A program made the translations under genes and the position numbers. The notes under the pieces were generated by a model that was not told the origin of the DNA, made no database searches, and saw nothing but the letters and a program-made list of their open reading frames with translations. Of a stretch of 64,000 nucleotides of DNA, positions 1 to 8,903 are shown piece after piece. Position 1 is the first letter of the stretch, and every line of letters begins with the position of its first letter. The stretch is from Bacillota bacterium (GTDB taxonomy: Bacteria > Bacillota > Clostridia > Christensenellales > SZUA-584), in the NCBI GenBank assembly GCA_023461435.1, contig JAEYLC010000037.1, forward strand, positions 33,687 to 97,686. The letters are read 5' to 3'.

Positions 1-1
1 T

Positions 2-484
2 GGCTATACCGCCGAAGACTCTCATGAAACGCTGCCTGTCGTTCGCGTTTCGCCGGAGGAGATGGCAGGCTATTCACTCGTTCCGTTCGCGGCCGCCATC
101 GATCAGGGCATCGATGCGATGCTGGTCGCCCATCTGTCGTATCCCGAGGTGGACAGCGAGCATATCACGTCGCTTTCGCCGGCTGTGATTACGGGTCTGC
201 TGCGCGAGCAAATGGGTTTTCACGGCGTGGTCGTCTCGGATGATATGCGCATGCAGGGGCTGCGCTCACAGTGCAGCGTGGGCGAAGGCGCCGTGCAGCA
301 TATTCTCGCCGGCGGTGATATCGTGCTGATCGGCAAGCATGTGAGCCTGCAAACGCAGGCGCTCGATTCGCTTTATCAGGCGGTGCAGGACGGGCGCATC
401 ACACGCGGGCGGCTCGAAGAAAGCGTCCGTCGCATACTTGAGCTGAAGCAAAAATACATGGGCTTTATTTCAAACAGTGAATAA
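2..484 (+). CDS. Beta-N-acetylhexosaminidase (GH3, NagZ-like), C-terminal part
   Basis: The open frame runs in from the left edge, so only the last 160 or so residues are present. The first residues carry the DSH of the flexible loop that in NagZ-type GH3 enzymes holds the catalytic histidine, followed by LPVV. The SDDM motif near residue 80 is the usual nucleophile aspartate region. Known family members release terminal N-acetylglucosamine from peptidoglycan fragments or other beta-linked sugars. The protein ends in a helical LEESVRRILELK tail typical of the end of the GH3 barrel, so the C-terminus is intact and there is no extra domain. Substrate cannot be told from this fragment. Confidence 0.88.
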   Translation, partial: GYTAEDSHETLPVVRVSPEEMAGYSLVPFAAAIDQGIDAMLVAHLSYPEVDSEHITSLSPAVITGLLREQMGFHGVVVSDDMRMQGLRSQCSVGEGAVQHILAGGDIVLIGKHVSLQTQALDSLYQAVQDGRITRGRLEESVRRILELKQKYMGFISNSE

Positions 485-489
485 GGCGC

Positions 490-1590
490 TTATGTATCCT
501 CTTTTTTGGTGAGTAGATTCTTAAGCGACATCCTGGCGAATGCGGTGATCGTCTGAAAAACAAATCTGCGCGTCTCCGGGTCGATGTTTTTAACCGCGTA
601 GAGCATCGCGGTGGCGTTTTTGTGCCACTCCTGAGACAGCTCGTGGAGCGTTACGGAATCTGTGGCATCGAGCACATCAAAAAGGGTATTAATAAAGAGT
701 TTGCGTTTTTCGTCCGTCAGCGTTTTGAGCCATTCGTCTATGGTTTTATCGCGAAGCCTCGCACTGTCCTTAAGTTCACCGGCAAAAACAAAATCGCTGT
801 CTTCCACGATCCAAGAAAAAGGGTCGTGCTGCTTGATGCCGCGCTTGCTGCTTTTCACCACTGAATAACCTTCGTGCTGCTGCAGCAGGAGGCCCACAAG
901 CGAAGCTTCGGGCAGTGTTGTATGAATGCGGCTCTTTATGCGCGCATATTCAGGGCTTTCAAACAGGCTGTCTTTAAATCCCGGGCCGTCATGGTTGTAG
1001 ACGCCAATGATGCGCTTTTGAACGGGAAGGCCGCATTTGATTGCGGCATACACCGCGAGGTTGCCGCCCTTGGAATGACCGCCGATTCTGATGGACGAAA
1101 ACCGGCGGATGCGCTTTGTGACTGCGCACACATAGAGGGCAGCTTCCTTCTGAGAGGGGACTGGACTTAAATAGGCCATGTTGAAATCCTCTTTCCAGCC
1201 GATGAACGTGGAATCGGTGCCGCGAAATGCGATATAAGCTGTGCCGTCCTCCAAATGATACGTGACGGCGGAAAACTGCTTTTCCGTCACGGGATCGGAA
1301 TGATTGACATAGAAATTCATTTGAGTGCGGCGAAATCTCGGGCTTGAAGCCAGCGCAAAAAGGAACCGCAGATGAGTGTCTCTGTCACAAAGATTCAAAA
1401 ACATAGAGTCAAAAACCTCAGCCCTGAGGAGCTCTGTGAGGCAGACACTTTTTTTCTTTTGAGCTAATAAAGGGACAATGCCTTCAAAACGGATATACGA
1501 CAGCTTGGATAGTACCAGACTGTCAACAGCATTGAACTCTTTGTCGGCAAACGTCGCAAACTCTGTTTCGATATACCGGATGATATCCAT
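490..1590 (-). CDS. DUF2974 (Mbeg1-like) alpha/beta hydrolase
   Basis: The 366-residue protein has an alpha/beta hydrolase core: AFRGTD near residue 121, a nucleophile elbow GGHSKGGN with the serine near residue 173, and NHDGPG near residue 200. This arrangement is that of the DUF2974 family, lipase-like proteins common in Firmicutes with no established substrate. No signal peptide or membrane segment is seen, so it is probably cytoplasmic. The start has a GAGGAG site ten bases upstream. It converges on the glycosidase fragment, with five bases between the stops. Function beyond hydrolase fold is not known. Confidence 0.85.
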   Translation of the reverse strand: MDIIRYIETEFATFADKEFNAVDSLVLSKLSYIRFEGIVPLLAQKKKSVCLTELLRAEVFDSMFLNLCDRDTHLRFLFALASSPRFRRTQMNFYVNHSDPVTEKQFSAVTYHLEDGTAYIAFRGTDSTFIGWKEDFNMAYLSPVPSQKEAALYVCAVTKRIRRFSSIRIGGHSKGGNLAVYAAIKCGLPVQKRIIGVYNHDGPGFKDSLFESPEYARIKSRIHTTLPEASLVGLLLQQHEGYSVVKSSKRGIKQHDPFSWIVEDSDFVFAGELKDSARLRDKTIDEWLKTLTDEKRKLFINTLFDVLDATDSVTLHELSQEWHKNATAMLYAVKNIDPETRRFVFQTITAFARMSLKNLLTKKEDT

Positions 1591-1671
1591 ACGGGCCTCT
1601 CCTCAGCTTTATACCTTCAATTATGCCATTGATTGCATCATATTTAAAGTCCGTCAAAGATTCTGAGCATG

Positions 1672-1697
1672 AAAAAAGCGCCTGCATGCGAGGCGCT
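1672..1697 (-). terminator. Intrinsic terminator after the PrsA-like gene
   Basis: AGCGCCT and AGGCGCT arms form a perfect stem around a GC-rich loop; reading leftwards the stem is followed by a run of six T residues. Confidence 0.85.
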
Positions 1698-1709
1698 TTC
1701 AGCTTTGGT

Positions 1710-2945
1710 TTAGTATCTTTCGGGATACGTTTTCAGTACTCCCGCCGTTTTTGCGTCGTCGAGCCAGCCTTGAGTGACGGTATCCCATTCCTGCTGCTGC
1801 TTGCCGGAAAGCATTGCGGAGGTCAAAGATTCCTTCACATCGTCGTACGGCACAACGCCCGCGAGCATCTTGACACACTGGATAAAGTAAACACCGTTAT
1901 AATTGACGAGCGGTTCACTGACCTGTCCCGCCGCCGTAAGCGTGGCGACAGCGTCAAGATAGCCGGGGTTGTCTATGCTCTTATACGGCCCGATCTCCGT
2001 TCCTTCGGTGCTGGCCGGTTCACTCGAATATGTTGGATCCTCGTTATATTCCTCCATCAACTTGGCAAAGTCTTCACCCGCGTCAAGGCGCGACTGAATA
2101 TCATCAATTTTGCTCTGCACAGCGGCTTTCCCTTCGCCGAGCAGCTTGTTGTATTCGTCCGTTTTGTCGTCACCGTACGCTGTGGTCGCGGCGCTCTTTG
2201 TCTCGTCGTCAAAGCTCAGAAAGATATGGCGCACATTCATGTACCCGTCGGGATAAACAAGCACACGGCCGCCGAGCTGCGCCTGCATTTCCACAAAATT
2301 TGGCTGATTCTTGAGGTTGCCCTGCTGAATGGTGACCTGATTGTCGTACTCGGTCTTCACATCTTCATCCGTGACGGCGATGTCCTTGATGATATAATCA
2401 TAGACCTTTTTTTGTATGAACTGCTTCTTGATCTCATCGCGCAGAGAATCCTGCGTGTATCCGGCGGATTCAAAATAAGCGTTCATCACATTCTGATACT
2501 CTTCGTCGTAGTTCTTTGACGCGTCGTCTTCAACGGCAGCCTTGGCGATATAGTCCGCATATGACTTGATCGAATCCAGTGTGCTGTTGTACTGGTCGTC
2601 GATTTCCTTGTTTTCATCATCGGTCAGCTGGTCAAGATCAAACTCCGTCGCCTTCTCAAGCGCAATTTGATCAATCACAAGCGAGCTGATGCTGTTTTGC
2701 AGGAATGAATCCCAATAGGTCTCATCAGACTCCACGTCTTCCAAAGTCATACCCTGCTGAGACAGGCCCTGCGACATATAATTCACCACCTGCTCTTTGG
2801 TGATGTCGGTATCCTTGTATTCTGCGAGCACTTTTGCGTTTTCCATGGCATCGGCTTTTTCCTGATCAATGTCTATCAGGCTGCAGCCGCCGGAGAATAT
2901 GAGAGGAATACACAGCAGCAGTGCTGCAATTTTTCTTTTGTTCAT
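1710..2945 (-). CDS. prsA: PrsA-like foldase lipoprotein (parvulin peptidyl-prolyl isomerase)
   Basis: An extracytoplasmic folding catalyst. The chosen start, MNKRKIAALLL, has GGAGA upstream and gives a clean lipoprotein signal with a lipobox ending in SGGC (Cys21); a longer frame upstream lacks support. An N-terminal SurA-like helical region rich in acidic residues is followed near residues 230-370 by a parvulin rotamase domain beginning NVRHIFLSFDD. Family knowledge: PrsA is anchored on the outer face of the membrane and helps exported proteins fold. At 411 residues it is longer than Bacillus PrsA but normal for Clostridia. Single-gene unit with its own terminator. Confidence 0.88.
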   Translation of the reverse strand: MNKRKIAALLLCIPLIFSGGCSLIDIDQEKADAMENAKVLAEYKDTDITKEQVVNYMSQGLSQQGMTLEDVESDETYWDSFLQNSISSLVIDQIALEKATEFDLDQLTDDENKEIDDQYNSTLDSIKSYADYIAKAAVEDDASKNYDEEYQNVMNAYFESAGYTQDSLRDEIKKQFIQKKVYDYIIKDIAVTDEDVKTEYDNQVTIQQGNLKNQPNFVEMQAQLGGRVLVYPDGYMNVRHIFLSFDDETKSAATTAYGDDKTDEYNKLLGEGKAAVQSKIDDIQSRLDAGEDFAKLMEEYNEDPTYSSEPASTEGTEIGPYKSIDNPGYLDAVATLTAAGQVSEPLVNYNGVYFIQCVKMLAGVVPYDDVKESLTSAMLSGKQQQEWDTVTQGWLDDAKTAGVLKTYPERY

Positions 2946-3086
2946 GAAAGTCTCCTTCACGTAATTGTTCAGTCCAGCAAATATTAAAATTTTAGCACTT
3001 AGTGATGCAAACGTCAACGTTTAAGCCCCGGACGCATGTTCACAAGAAATTCACTGACAAAAGATCAGTTTGATGATAAAATGTTA

Positions 3087-3115
3087 TTGAAAAACAGAAA
3101 ATAATTAGCGATAAT
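3087..3115 (+). promoter_or_regulatory. Sigma-A type promoter for the E1 dehydrogenase operon
   Basis: TTGAAA, a 17-base spacer and GATAAT. The predicted start of transcription near 3122 leaves a 34-base leader before the ATG at 3156. Confidence 0.6.
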
Positions 3116-3155
3116 ATGTCTAATTGCATTGGCAGGCATGTATGGAAGGAAGTCT

Positions 3156-4112
3156 ATGGATATAGCGACGGATAAGCTTAAACAGATATATGAAAAGATG
3201 CTGCTCATCAGATACTTCGAGGAGAAGGTGGCGCACCTTTTTTCCGTTGGCGTGATGCATGGCACCACGCATCTTTATGTGGGAGAAGAAGCGGTGGCGG
3301 CCGGTGTAATCAGCGCGATGGAAGGGGCGGACGTGATGCTGAGCACGCACCGCGGCCATGGCCACTGCATCGCTAAAGGCATAGATATTGGAGAGATGAT
3401 GGCCGAGATGCTGGGCAGACAGACCGGCAGCTGCGGCGGCAGGGGAGGCTCCATGCATATTGCCGACCCCGCACACGGCAACCTTGGCTCCAACGGCGTG
3501 GTTGCCGGAGGCGTACCGCTCGCAGTGGGGGCGGCGCTCGCCATGAAGCAAAAAAACACGGGACAGGCAGCCGTGTGTTTTTTCGGGGACGGCGCGACGA
3601 ATCAGGGCTCGTTTCATGAAGCGCTGAATCTCGCATCCATATGGAAGCTGCCCGTGCTCTTTGTATGCGAGGACAATCAGTATGGCCTCTCGACGAACCG
3701 GCGTCGTTCGATGAATGTCGGCGATATCACGCTGCGCGCCCAAAGCTATGGCATAGAAGGCAAGAGTATCGACGGCAACGATGCCGCAGCGGTTTACCGC
3801 GAATCTGTCAAAGCATTAAAATATGTGAGAGAAAACGGCCCGATGCTGCTGGTGTGCGAGACGTACCGGATCTACGGGCATTCGAAAAGCGATAAAAACG
3901 TGTACAGGACGTCAGAGGAAATTGCGCAGTGGAAAGAAAATGACCCCATAAAGCGCATGAAGAATGCGCTGCTGGCAGACGGGCGCATATCAGCCGAAGA
4001 GCTTGAAAGCATCGACACCCGCGCGATGCGGGACATTGAGGCCGCGCTTAAGTTTGCCAAAGAAAGCCCGTATCCGTCGGTTCAAGCCGTCTGCGACGGG
4101 GTGTACGCATGA
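3156..4112 (+). CDS. TPP-dependent 2-oxo acid/acetoin dehydrogenase E1, alpha subunit
   Basis: The 318-residue protein matches the alpha subunit of heterotetrameric E1 enzymes (PdhA/AcoA type): an N-terminal LLIRYFEEKV helix, HRGHGH near residue 70, and the thiamine pyrophosphate motif GDGATNQG near residue 145 with a downstream N. These enzymes decarboxylate pyruvate, acetoin or branched 2-oxo acids and pass the acyl group to an E2. I chose the ATG at 3156 because AGGAAGG lies just upstream; the TTG at 3129 has no such site and lies too close to the promoter. It is translationally linked to the beta subunit. Substrate is uncertain; overall it looks closest to AcoA/PdhA. Confidence 0.88.
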   Translation: MDIATDKLKQIYEKMLLIRYFEEKVAHLFSVGVMHGTTHLYVGEEAVAAGVISAMEGADVMLSTHRGHGHCIAKGIDIGEMMAEMLGRQTGSCGGRGGSMHIADPAHGNLGSNGVVAGGVPLAVGAALAMKQKNTGQAAVCFFGDGATNQGSFHEALNLASIWKLPVLFVCEDNQYGLSTNRRRSMNVGDITLRAQSYGIEGKSIDGNDAAAVYRESVKALKYVRENGPMLLVCETYRIYGHSKSDKNVYRTSEEIAQWKENDPIKRMKNALLADGRISAEELESIDTRAMRDIEAALKFAKESPYPSVQAVCDGVYA

Positions 4113-4123
4113 AGGAGAACCGA

Positions 4124-5134
4124 GTGAGAGAACTGACATATGCGCAGGCCATACGCGAGGCGATGACACTCGAGATGCGCCGTGATGAGAATGTGTTTTT
4201 GCTGGGAGAAGATATCGGCGTTTACGGCGGCTCTTTTGGTGTGACCGCGGGAATGATCGAGGAATTCGGCGAGCAGCGTGTGAAGGACACACCGATATCC
4301 GAAGCCGTGATCGTGGGTGCGGCCACAGGCGCGGCCATGATGGGTATGCGGCCCGTCGCTGAGATCATGTTCAGCGATTTTATCACCATTGCGATGGATC
4401 AGCTTGTGAATCAGGCGGCTAAGATACATTACATGTTCGGCGGAAAATCACGCGTTCCGATGGTGGTGCGCGCGGCGGCAGGCTCGGGAACGGGCGCGGC
4501 GGCCCAGCACAGCCAGTGCCCCGAAGCGTGGCTGTGCAATGTACCGGGGCTGAAAGTTGCGGTGCCGTCCACACCGGCGGACGCCAAGGGGCTCATGACG
4601 TCGGCCATACGCGATGACAATCCCGTCGTGTTTCTTGAACAGAAAACGCTGTATTGCACAAAAGGCCCCGTGCCCGACGGTGAGTATACGGTGCCGCTCG
4701 GAAAAGCGGATGTGAAGCGCAAGGGCAGCGATGTCACGATCGTGTCTTACGGGCGCATGGTGCCCGTGTGCCTCGAAGCGGCGGCGCAGCTGGAAGCGGA
4801 CGAGGGCGTCAGCGCCGAGGTTGTCGATCTAAGAACGCTCGTGCCGCTCGACAGGGAGGCCATTATCGCATCCGTGACAAAGACCGGACGTTTGCTCATA
4901 GTGCATGAGGCCAGCCGCACGGGCGGCTTTGGCGGCGAGATCGCGGTCTCGGTGGCCGAGAGCGAGGCGTTTTCAGCGCTGCAGTCGCCGATACGGCGCT
5001 GCTGCGGGCTCGATGTGCCGGTGCCGTTCAGCCCGGAGCTTGAAGCGAGCGTGGTGCCGTCTGTGGAGCGGGTCGTGGACGATCTGAAAAGTATGATGGG
5101 CTGCGGCCGGCATGTGAAGGCCCATATTATATAG
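4124..5134 (+). CDS. TPP-dependent 2-oxo acid/acetoin dehydrogenase E1, beta subunit
   Basis: Beta subunit of the same E1 enzyme, with the pyrimidine-binding transketolase domain first (LLGEDIGVYGGSFGVT, then DTPISE) and the C-terminal transketolase domain (VDLRTLVPLD, then HEASRTGGFGGE). An ATG at 4109 overlaps the stop of the alpha gene, but AAGGAG at 4112-4117 sits six bases before a GTG at 4124, giving the usual family N-terminus RELTYAQAIREA; I prefer that start. No lipoyl E2 or E3 gene follows, which is unusual for this family. A terminator lies directly downstream. Confidence 0.88.
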   Translation: MRELTYAQAIREAMTLEMRRDENVFLLGEDIGVYGGSFGVTAGMIEEFGEQRVKDTPISEAVIVGAATGAAMMGMRPVAEIMFSDFITIAMDQLVNQAAKIHYMFGGKSRVPMVVRAAAGSGTGAAAQHSQCPEAWLCNVPGLKVAVPSTPADAKGLMTSAIRDDNPVVFLEQKTLYCTKGPVPDGEYTVPLGKADVKRKGSDVTIVSYGRMVPVCLEAAAQLEADEGVSAEVVDLRTLVPLDREAIIASVTKTGRLLIVHEASRTGGFGGEIAVSVAESEAFSALQSPIRRCCGLDVPVPFSPELEASVVPSVERVVDDLKSMMGCGRHVKAHII

Positions 5135-5143
5135 CGGAACAAG

Positions 5144-5172
5144 CGCCTGAAATCAATCGGGCGTTTTTTATT
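5144..5172 (+). terminator. Intrinsic terminator after the E1 operon
   Basis: CGCCTG pairs with CGGGCG (one G-T pair) and is followed by TTTTTTATTT. Confidence 0.75.
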
Positions 5173-5279
5173 TGACTTTGAGCTTGCTATCTGCTATTAA
5201 TGACTATTAAGAGGTATAACTTACCATATCGTTAAACGTTTCTTATTGACTGAATCCATATTTGGCAGGAGATTAACAC

Positions 5280-5645
5280 ATGCAATTTATCAAATTAAAA
5301 AAGAAATACCGCGGGGACCCGATCGCGTTTGATAGTAATGACATGCTACTGATGATAGAAAACGATCATGTATTGGAATTTGTCGCATCATACCATGGAC
5401 AAATGTATTGGATTGGCGTAGCGGCTGACTGCAATCACCATACGCGCGAATTCTTTGATCATCTATATTATATTAATGATCAAGAATTTTCAACTTTTCA
5501 GGAGTTTAAATCGCAGGCGATGATCGACGGACAGTTGTTTGCTGATCTCAATGATAAATTAGACGTCATCGATACGATTGAGGGCAATCCAAAACGTTAC
5601 TATGGTGATCTGACGTATTTAAAGAAAAAGTTAAATAATCAATAA
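5280..5645 (+). CDS. Hypothetical protein, first gene of an AT-rich cassette
   Basis: A 121-residue acidic, soluble-looking protein with no signal peptide or membrane segment and no family I recognise. It contains many aromatic residues and a HHTREFFDHLYY stretch. GGAG eight bases upstream supports the ATG. Base composition is clearly more AT-rich than the flanking E1 operon, and the same is true of the two membrane genes that follow at intervals of 55 and 61 bases, so the three probably arrived together. Confidence 0.65.
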   Translation: MQFIKLKKKYRGDPIAFDSNDMLLMIENDHVLEFVASYHGQMYWIGVAADCNHHTREFFDHLYYINDQEFSTFQEFKSQAMIDGQLFADLNDKLDVIDTIEGNPKRYYGDLTYLKKKLNNQ

Positions 5646-5700
5646 GCTGTTCAATGATATTCGGATATTATAAGCAAAAATCAATTTTGAGGATTAAAAA

Positions 5701-6144
5701 ATGAGAGGCATTATAATCTTTTCGATTGTTTTTATTTTCTTTACCGGTGGTGCCGTACTCTCTTTGTTATTTACTACTAAAAAGAATTACTTTAGAAAAA
5801 CACGCTACTCAGAAAAGTGGAGCGACAGAACAAAGAAAATAATAAATTGGATAATAAGAGTACTGGCGGTTGTTTTGTCTTTAATGTTGTTTATTTATGT
5901 CACCATTCCAATGGCTATGGACATTCCGGATTTAATATCCGGAGAGTATAATGAATGTGAAGGCAAGGTCACATATTATGCATATAACACAAGCTATAAA
6001 GGCAATCTGCTTAGCAAGCGAACTATTATGGTAAATGACAAAGAAAAATTTGTTTACTATTTTGGTGATCCGGTTGAAGAAGGGGAACATGTCATCGTTG
6101 AATATCTGCCCAACAGCCGTTTTGTTCTGGAAATTTTAGAATAG
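5701..6144 (+). CDS. Hypothetical two-helix membrane protein
   Basis: A 147-residue protein with two hydrophobic segments (about residues 4-24 and 50-73) separated by a basic loop, then a C-terminal beta-rich domain of about 70 residues (VTYYAYNTSYKG, then FVYYFGDPVEEGEHVIVEYLP). That last pattern resembles small OB-like domains after membrane helices, as in DUF3592-type proteins, but the match is only by shape. GAGG lies upstream of the ATG. Middle gene of the AT-rich cassette. Confidence 0.65.
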   Translation: MRGIIIFSIVFIFFTGGAVLSLLFTTKKNYFRKTRYSEKWSDRTKKIINWIIRVLAVVLSLMLFIYVTIPMAMDIPDLISGEYNECEGKVTYYAYNTSYKGNLLSKRTIMVNDKEKFVYYFGDPVEEGEHVIVEYLPNSRFVLEILE

Positions 6145-6205
6145 CATGATCGTGAGGATTGGTTGAATACAAGGAATTAAATCCGTATTACTTAAAGGAA
6201 ACACT

Positions 6206-6922
6206 ATGAAACAAGATGACATTGAAAGAATCAACCGTTTCGTCAGACTTGAATCGCCCAAGTCGAACAGAGTGACAATAATCTACTTGTTAATTATGAT
6301 TATTGCTTTTTTTATGTTTTTTGTGGGCAATTGCGTCATGCTTAAAGTAAATTTATTCACATCACATTGGATGATTTTTCTCCCGTTTGCCGTAATACTG
6401 ATTGCATGGGGCATATTGTTGCTGTATACGCTAGAAAAAAGACAAGTTACTTTTTTTCTGTATGAATTCTTTGCGGGAGTATACTTAACAACAGAATTCT
6501 TTGCCTTAGGCTTTTCGAAAGCTATGCAATTTGCTCAGACAAGTATCTGGTTTCCAATTTCACTCACAGCAACAGGTGCCCTTATTTTCTTATTATTAAT
6601 TTTATATCGAATAAGATTCTTTTATGGAAAAGTGAAGAAAGATACGAATTCTAATAAAGACAGAAAGAAAAGAAATAATGCACTTGTTATTTTGATTATT
6701 TTGATAGCAGGATCTTTTGTTTTGTTTCGGCTGTCTTTTGAGAAAATGACATTAGATACCCAAGAAACCTTATATACGATTGGATTTTTTCTTTTAGGCT
6801 ATGCAATGTCCATGTATATGGTTTTTATAGGCAATTATATCGTTGCAAAAAAGTACAAGGATGTTATATATCTGTATGAAGGCGAAAAACTGAAAAAATC
6901 AAAATACAATCTTCACGTATGA
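6206..6922 (+). CDS. Hypothetical polytopic membrane protein
   Basis: A 238-residue integral membrane protein. About six hydrophobic segments are visible: residues 26-46, 53-73, 80-98, 108-128, about 152-170 and 185-210, with a lysine-rich loop (KDRKKRN) before the fifth. No known transporter or enzyme motif is seen. AAAGGAAAC upstream supports the ATG. Last gene of the AT-rich cassette; a bidirectional hairpin follows. Confidence 0.65.
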   Translation: MKQDDIERINRFVRLESPKSNRVTIIYLLIMIIAFFMFFVGNCVMLKVNLFTSHWMIFLPFAVILIAWGILLLYTLEKRQVTFFLYEFFAGVYLTTEFFALGFSKAMQFAQTSIWFPISLTATGALIFLLLILYRIRFFYGKVKKDTNSNKDRKKRNNALVILIILIAGSFVLFRLSFEKMTLDTQETLYTIGFFLLGYAMSMYMVFIGNYIVAKKYKDVIYLYEGEKLKKSKYNLHV

Positions 6923-6935
6923 ATGGTTATTTTCA

Positions 6936-6973
6936 TAATAAAAGCGCCCCCGAGCATGGCTTTGGGAGCGCTT
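6936..6973 (-). terminator. Terminator between convergent units (mainly for the DUF4097 operon)
   Basis: AAGCGC...GCGCTT with inner CCC/GGG pairs; on the minus strand the stem runs into TTTTATT. It may also stop transcripts from the plus-strand cassette. Confidence 0.65.
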
Positions 6974-7008
6974 CATCCGGCTGTTTAACGGTTTTTTTGC
7001 CGGAAACC

Positions 7009-8001
7009 TTATTCACTGATCTTTGATAAGCTGATGCCGCCCGAAACGGTGGAGAGGTCCACGAGCGCGCCGCCGCCGTTCACCTTGCCGGATATTTTCT
7101 CGCCGACGATGTTTTTCGACAGGCTGCCGCTCACGGTCACGTCATAATCCGTATTAAAACCGCCGGAAGTGGAATTCACGTCCAGGTCGAACGCCGCATC
7201 GGGATTCAGCTTCACCTTTACGCCGCCGCTTGTGACGCCGACATGAATGGCTTTAAGCTCCTGCTGCTGCTGTGTGACGAATACGGTGCCCGATATGTTG
7301 TTGACCGAGACTTCGCCCAAGGCATCCGTAATGCTTACCGTTCCCGATGTGCTGCTCACGGTGACGTCGCCCGAAACATCTTCGACTTCGACATTGCCCG
7401 AGATGCAGCCCACGCCTACGTTTTCAAAGTCCGCGCCGTTCACGTCGATGCTGCCGGACGCCACATTGATCTTGAGGGAACTGCCTTTGCAGCCGCTCAG
7501 ACGCGTGGCGCCGCTTGCGCTGTCGATTTTCACATCTTTGAGCGTAAAGCCGCTTAAATCCGTGTTGGCCGAGGCACCCGATACATTGAGGTTGGCCATC
7601 ACATCTTCGGGCAGACCGACGCTGAGCGTCACATCGGCGCTGATGGTCTGCGGAAAAATCACATCCGCGTCAAATTTCACCGTCAGCGTATCGCCGTCTT
7701 TTTGAACGGAGAGATAGCTTTCCTTCGGGCTGCTTGTCAATATGCTGCCCGTCAGCTTTGCGCCGGGCTCGCCCGGGGCGATGTTGATTTTGCCGCTCAC
7801 GCATTCCACGTTGACCGTATCGACGCCGCTTAAATCAAGCAAAGCGCTCTCGTCGATTTCTCTGGACTGGCTTGAAAAAAAGCCGAACCATCCGTGGCTG
7901 CCGATTCTGCTGTAGCTCGTTCCGATGATGATGCCGGCCGCGATGAGGCACACCAGCATCACGGAACCTACGATAATTAGAACTTTTTTTGTGGTACTCA
8001 T
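7009..8001 (-). CDS. DUF4097 beta-repeat protein with N-terminal membrane anchor
   Basis: 330 residues. A single hydrophobic helix near residues 7-28 is followed by a repetitive beta-strand domain of short turns such as SGKINIAPG, SGNVEVEDVSGDV and SGTVSITDA, the hallmark of DUF4097 proteins, which fold as a right-handed beta solenoid. Last gene of a three-gene operon behind a DUF1700 protein (overlap of four bases) and a PadR regulator. This triad is widespread in Firmicutes and is thought to belong to envelope stress or antimicrobial resistance, but no biochemical activity is established. Probably faces outward. Confidence 0.88.
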   Translation of the reverse strand: MSTTKKVLIIVGSVMLVCLIAAGIIIGTSYSRIGSHGWFGFFSSQSREIDESALLDLSGVDTVNVECVSGKINIAPGEPGAKLTGSILTSSPKESYLSVQKDGDTLTVKFDADVIFPQTISADVTLSVGLPEDVMANLNVSGASANTDLSGFTLKDVKIDSASGATRLSGCKGSSLKINVASGSIDVNGADFENVGVGCISGNVEVEDVSGDVTVSSTSGTVSITDALGEVSVNNISGTVFVTQQQQELKAIHVGVTSGGVKVKLNPDAAFDLDVNSTSGGFNTDYDVTVSGSLSKNIVGEKISGKVNGGGALVDLSTVSGGISLSKISE

Positions 8002-8567
8002 TTTCTAACTCCTGTTTCTTTAATCTTATCTGATATTCTGTTGAGGAAAGCCATGTTTCCCTTGTGGAAGACCCTTGCCGTATACATGATGCCGATGAAG
8101 AAAAATATGCTAAGACAAATCAGTATAATGCCGATGAGTATGCCGACCAGCACGATGATGCCCAGCCCCGCAAACGACAGCGCGGAAGCCACGACGGCCG
8201 CAATGCCACCTAGCCCGATGGAGACAGCCGCCACATAGAGCGCGCTGATCACAATGTAGCCGATGCCCACCACGAAGATCGCGTAGAGCGTGTTGACGGT
8301 GCCGAGACCCGCCGCGGATAAAAACGCGAGGAGCATATTCTTTGGGGTTCGTTTGGCGTTCGCGCTTGCGATGTGGCTCTGCGCGAGATACTCCTTTGCA
8401 AGCTTCTTCGGGTCTCCGAGCCGCGAGGCGATGTCGGCTTCGGTGGCGCCTTCCTTCGCGGCGTAGACAAAGAACTCTTCAATGTCACCGAGGATTTCGT
8501 TTCGCTCGGCTATCGTCAGCTTTTTAAGGTGCGCGCCGAGCTGCTTTAAAAATTGCTCCTTATTCAC
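7998..8567 (-). CDS. DUF1700 (HAAS) family membrane protein
   Basis: 189 residues. The N-terminal domain (residues 1-70) has the HAAS signature: FLKQLGAHLKKL, then EIEEF-like DIEEFFVYAA and RLGDPKKLAKEYL. Three to four membrane helices follow. HAAS domains are thought to contact membrane partners or PadR regulators. It overlaps the upstream PadR gene by eight bases and the downstream DUF4097 gene by four, so the three are made together. Confidence 0.87.
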   Translation of the reverse strand: MNKEQFLKQLGAHLKKLTIAERNEILGDIEEFFVYAAKEGATEADIASRLGDPKKLAKEYLAQSHIASANAKRTPKNMLLAFLSAAGLGTVNTLYAIFVVGIGYIVISALYVAAVSIGLGGIAAVVASALSFAGLGIIVLVGILIGIILICLSIFFFIGIMYTARVFHKGNMAFLNRISDKIKETGVRK

Positions 8568-8877
8568 TATGCCCTCCTAAAATGCGGTTCACACCGCCTG
8601 TAAAAGCGTACCAGTCCGCCAGCAGCGCAGCACGCATTTCTTCGCCCGTTTGTGTCAGCCGGTAATACTTCCTTGGCGGGCCCTCGCTCGATTCCTCAAG
8701 GTATGTGCTCACGAGACCGTCGGTCTTGAGCCGTCTTAGCAGTGGGTAAATCGTTCCTTCCGAAATCTCCACGTTCGTTGATATCTCTGCCACCAGTTCG
8801 TAACCGTATCGGTCCTTATCCAGCAGCAGCTGGAGTACGCAAAGCTCCAAAACTCCTTTTTTTAGCTGCGTGTTCAA
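8560..8877 (-). CDS. PadR family transcriptional regulator
   Basis: A 105-residue winged-helix repressor: LKKGVLELCVLQLL, DRYGYELV, ISEGTIYPLLRRLKTDGLV and the wing GPPRKYYRLTQTG, all standard PadR features; the C-terminal dimerisation helix is short, as in subfamily 2. The start is TTG, set by GGGAGG six bases upstream. It heads the DUF1700-DUF4097 operon and an ATACC/GGTAT operator sits inside its own promoter, so autorepression is likely. Confidence 0.92.
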   Translation of the reverse strand: MNTQLKKGVLELCVLQLLLDKDRYGYELVAEISTNVEISEGTIYPLLRRLKTDGLVSTYLEESSEGPPRKYYRLTQTGEEMRAALLADWYAFTGGVNRILGGHSE

Positions 8878-8903
8878 AACGCACCTCCCTTTCCGTTGAA
8901 TAC

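Noticed and set aside
1623..2519. Long plus-strand frame opposite PrsA
   Set aside because: No ribosome site; it is antisense to a clear lipoprotein gene and has no family pattern.
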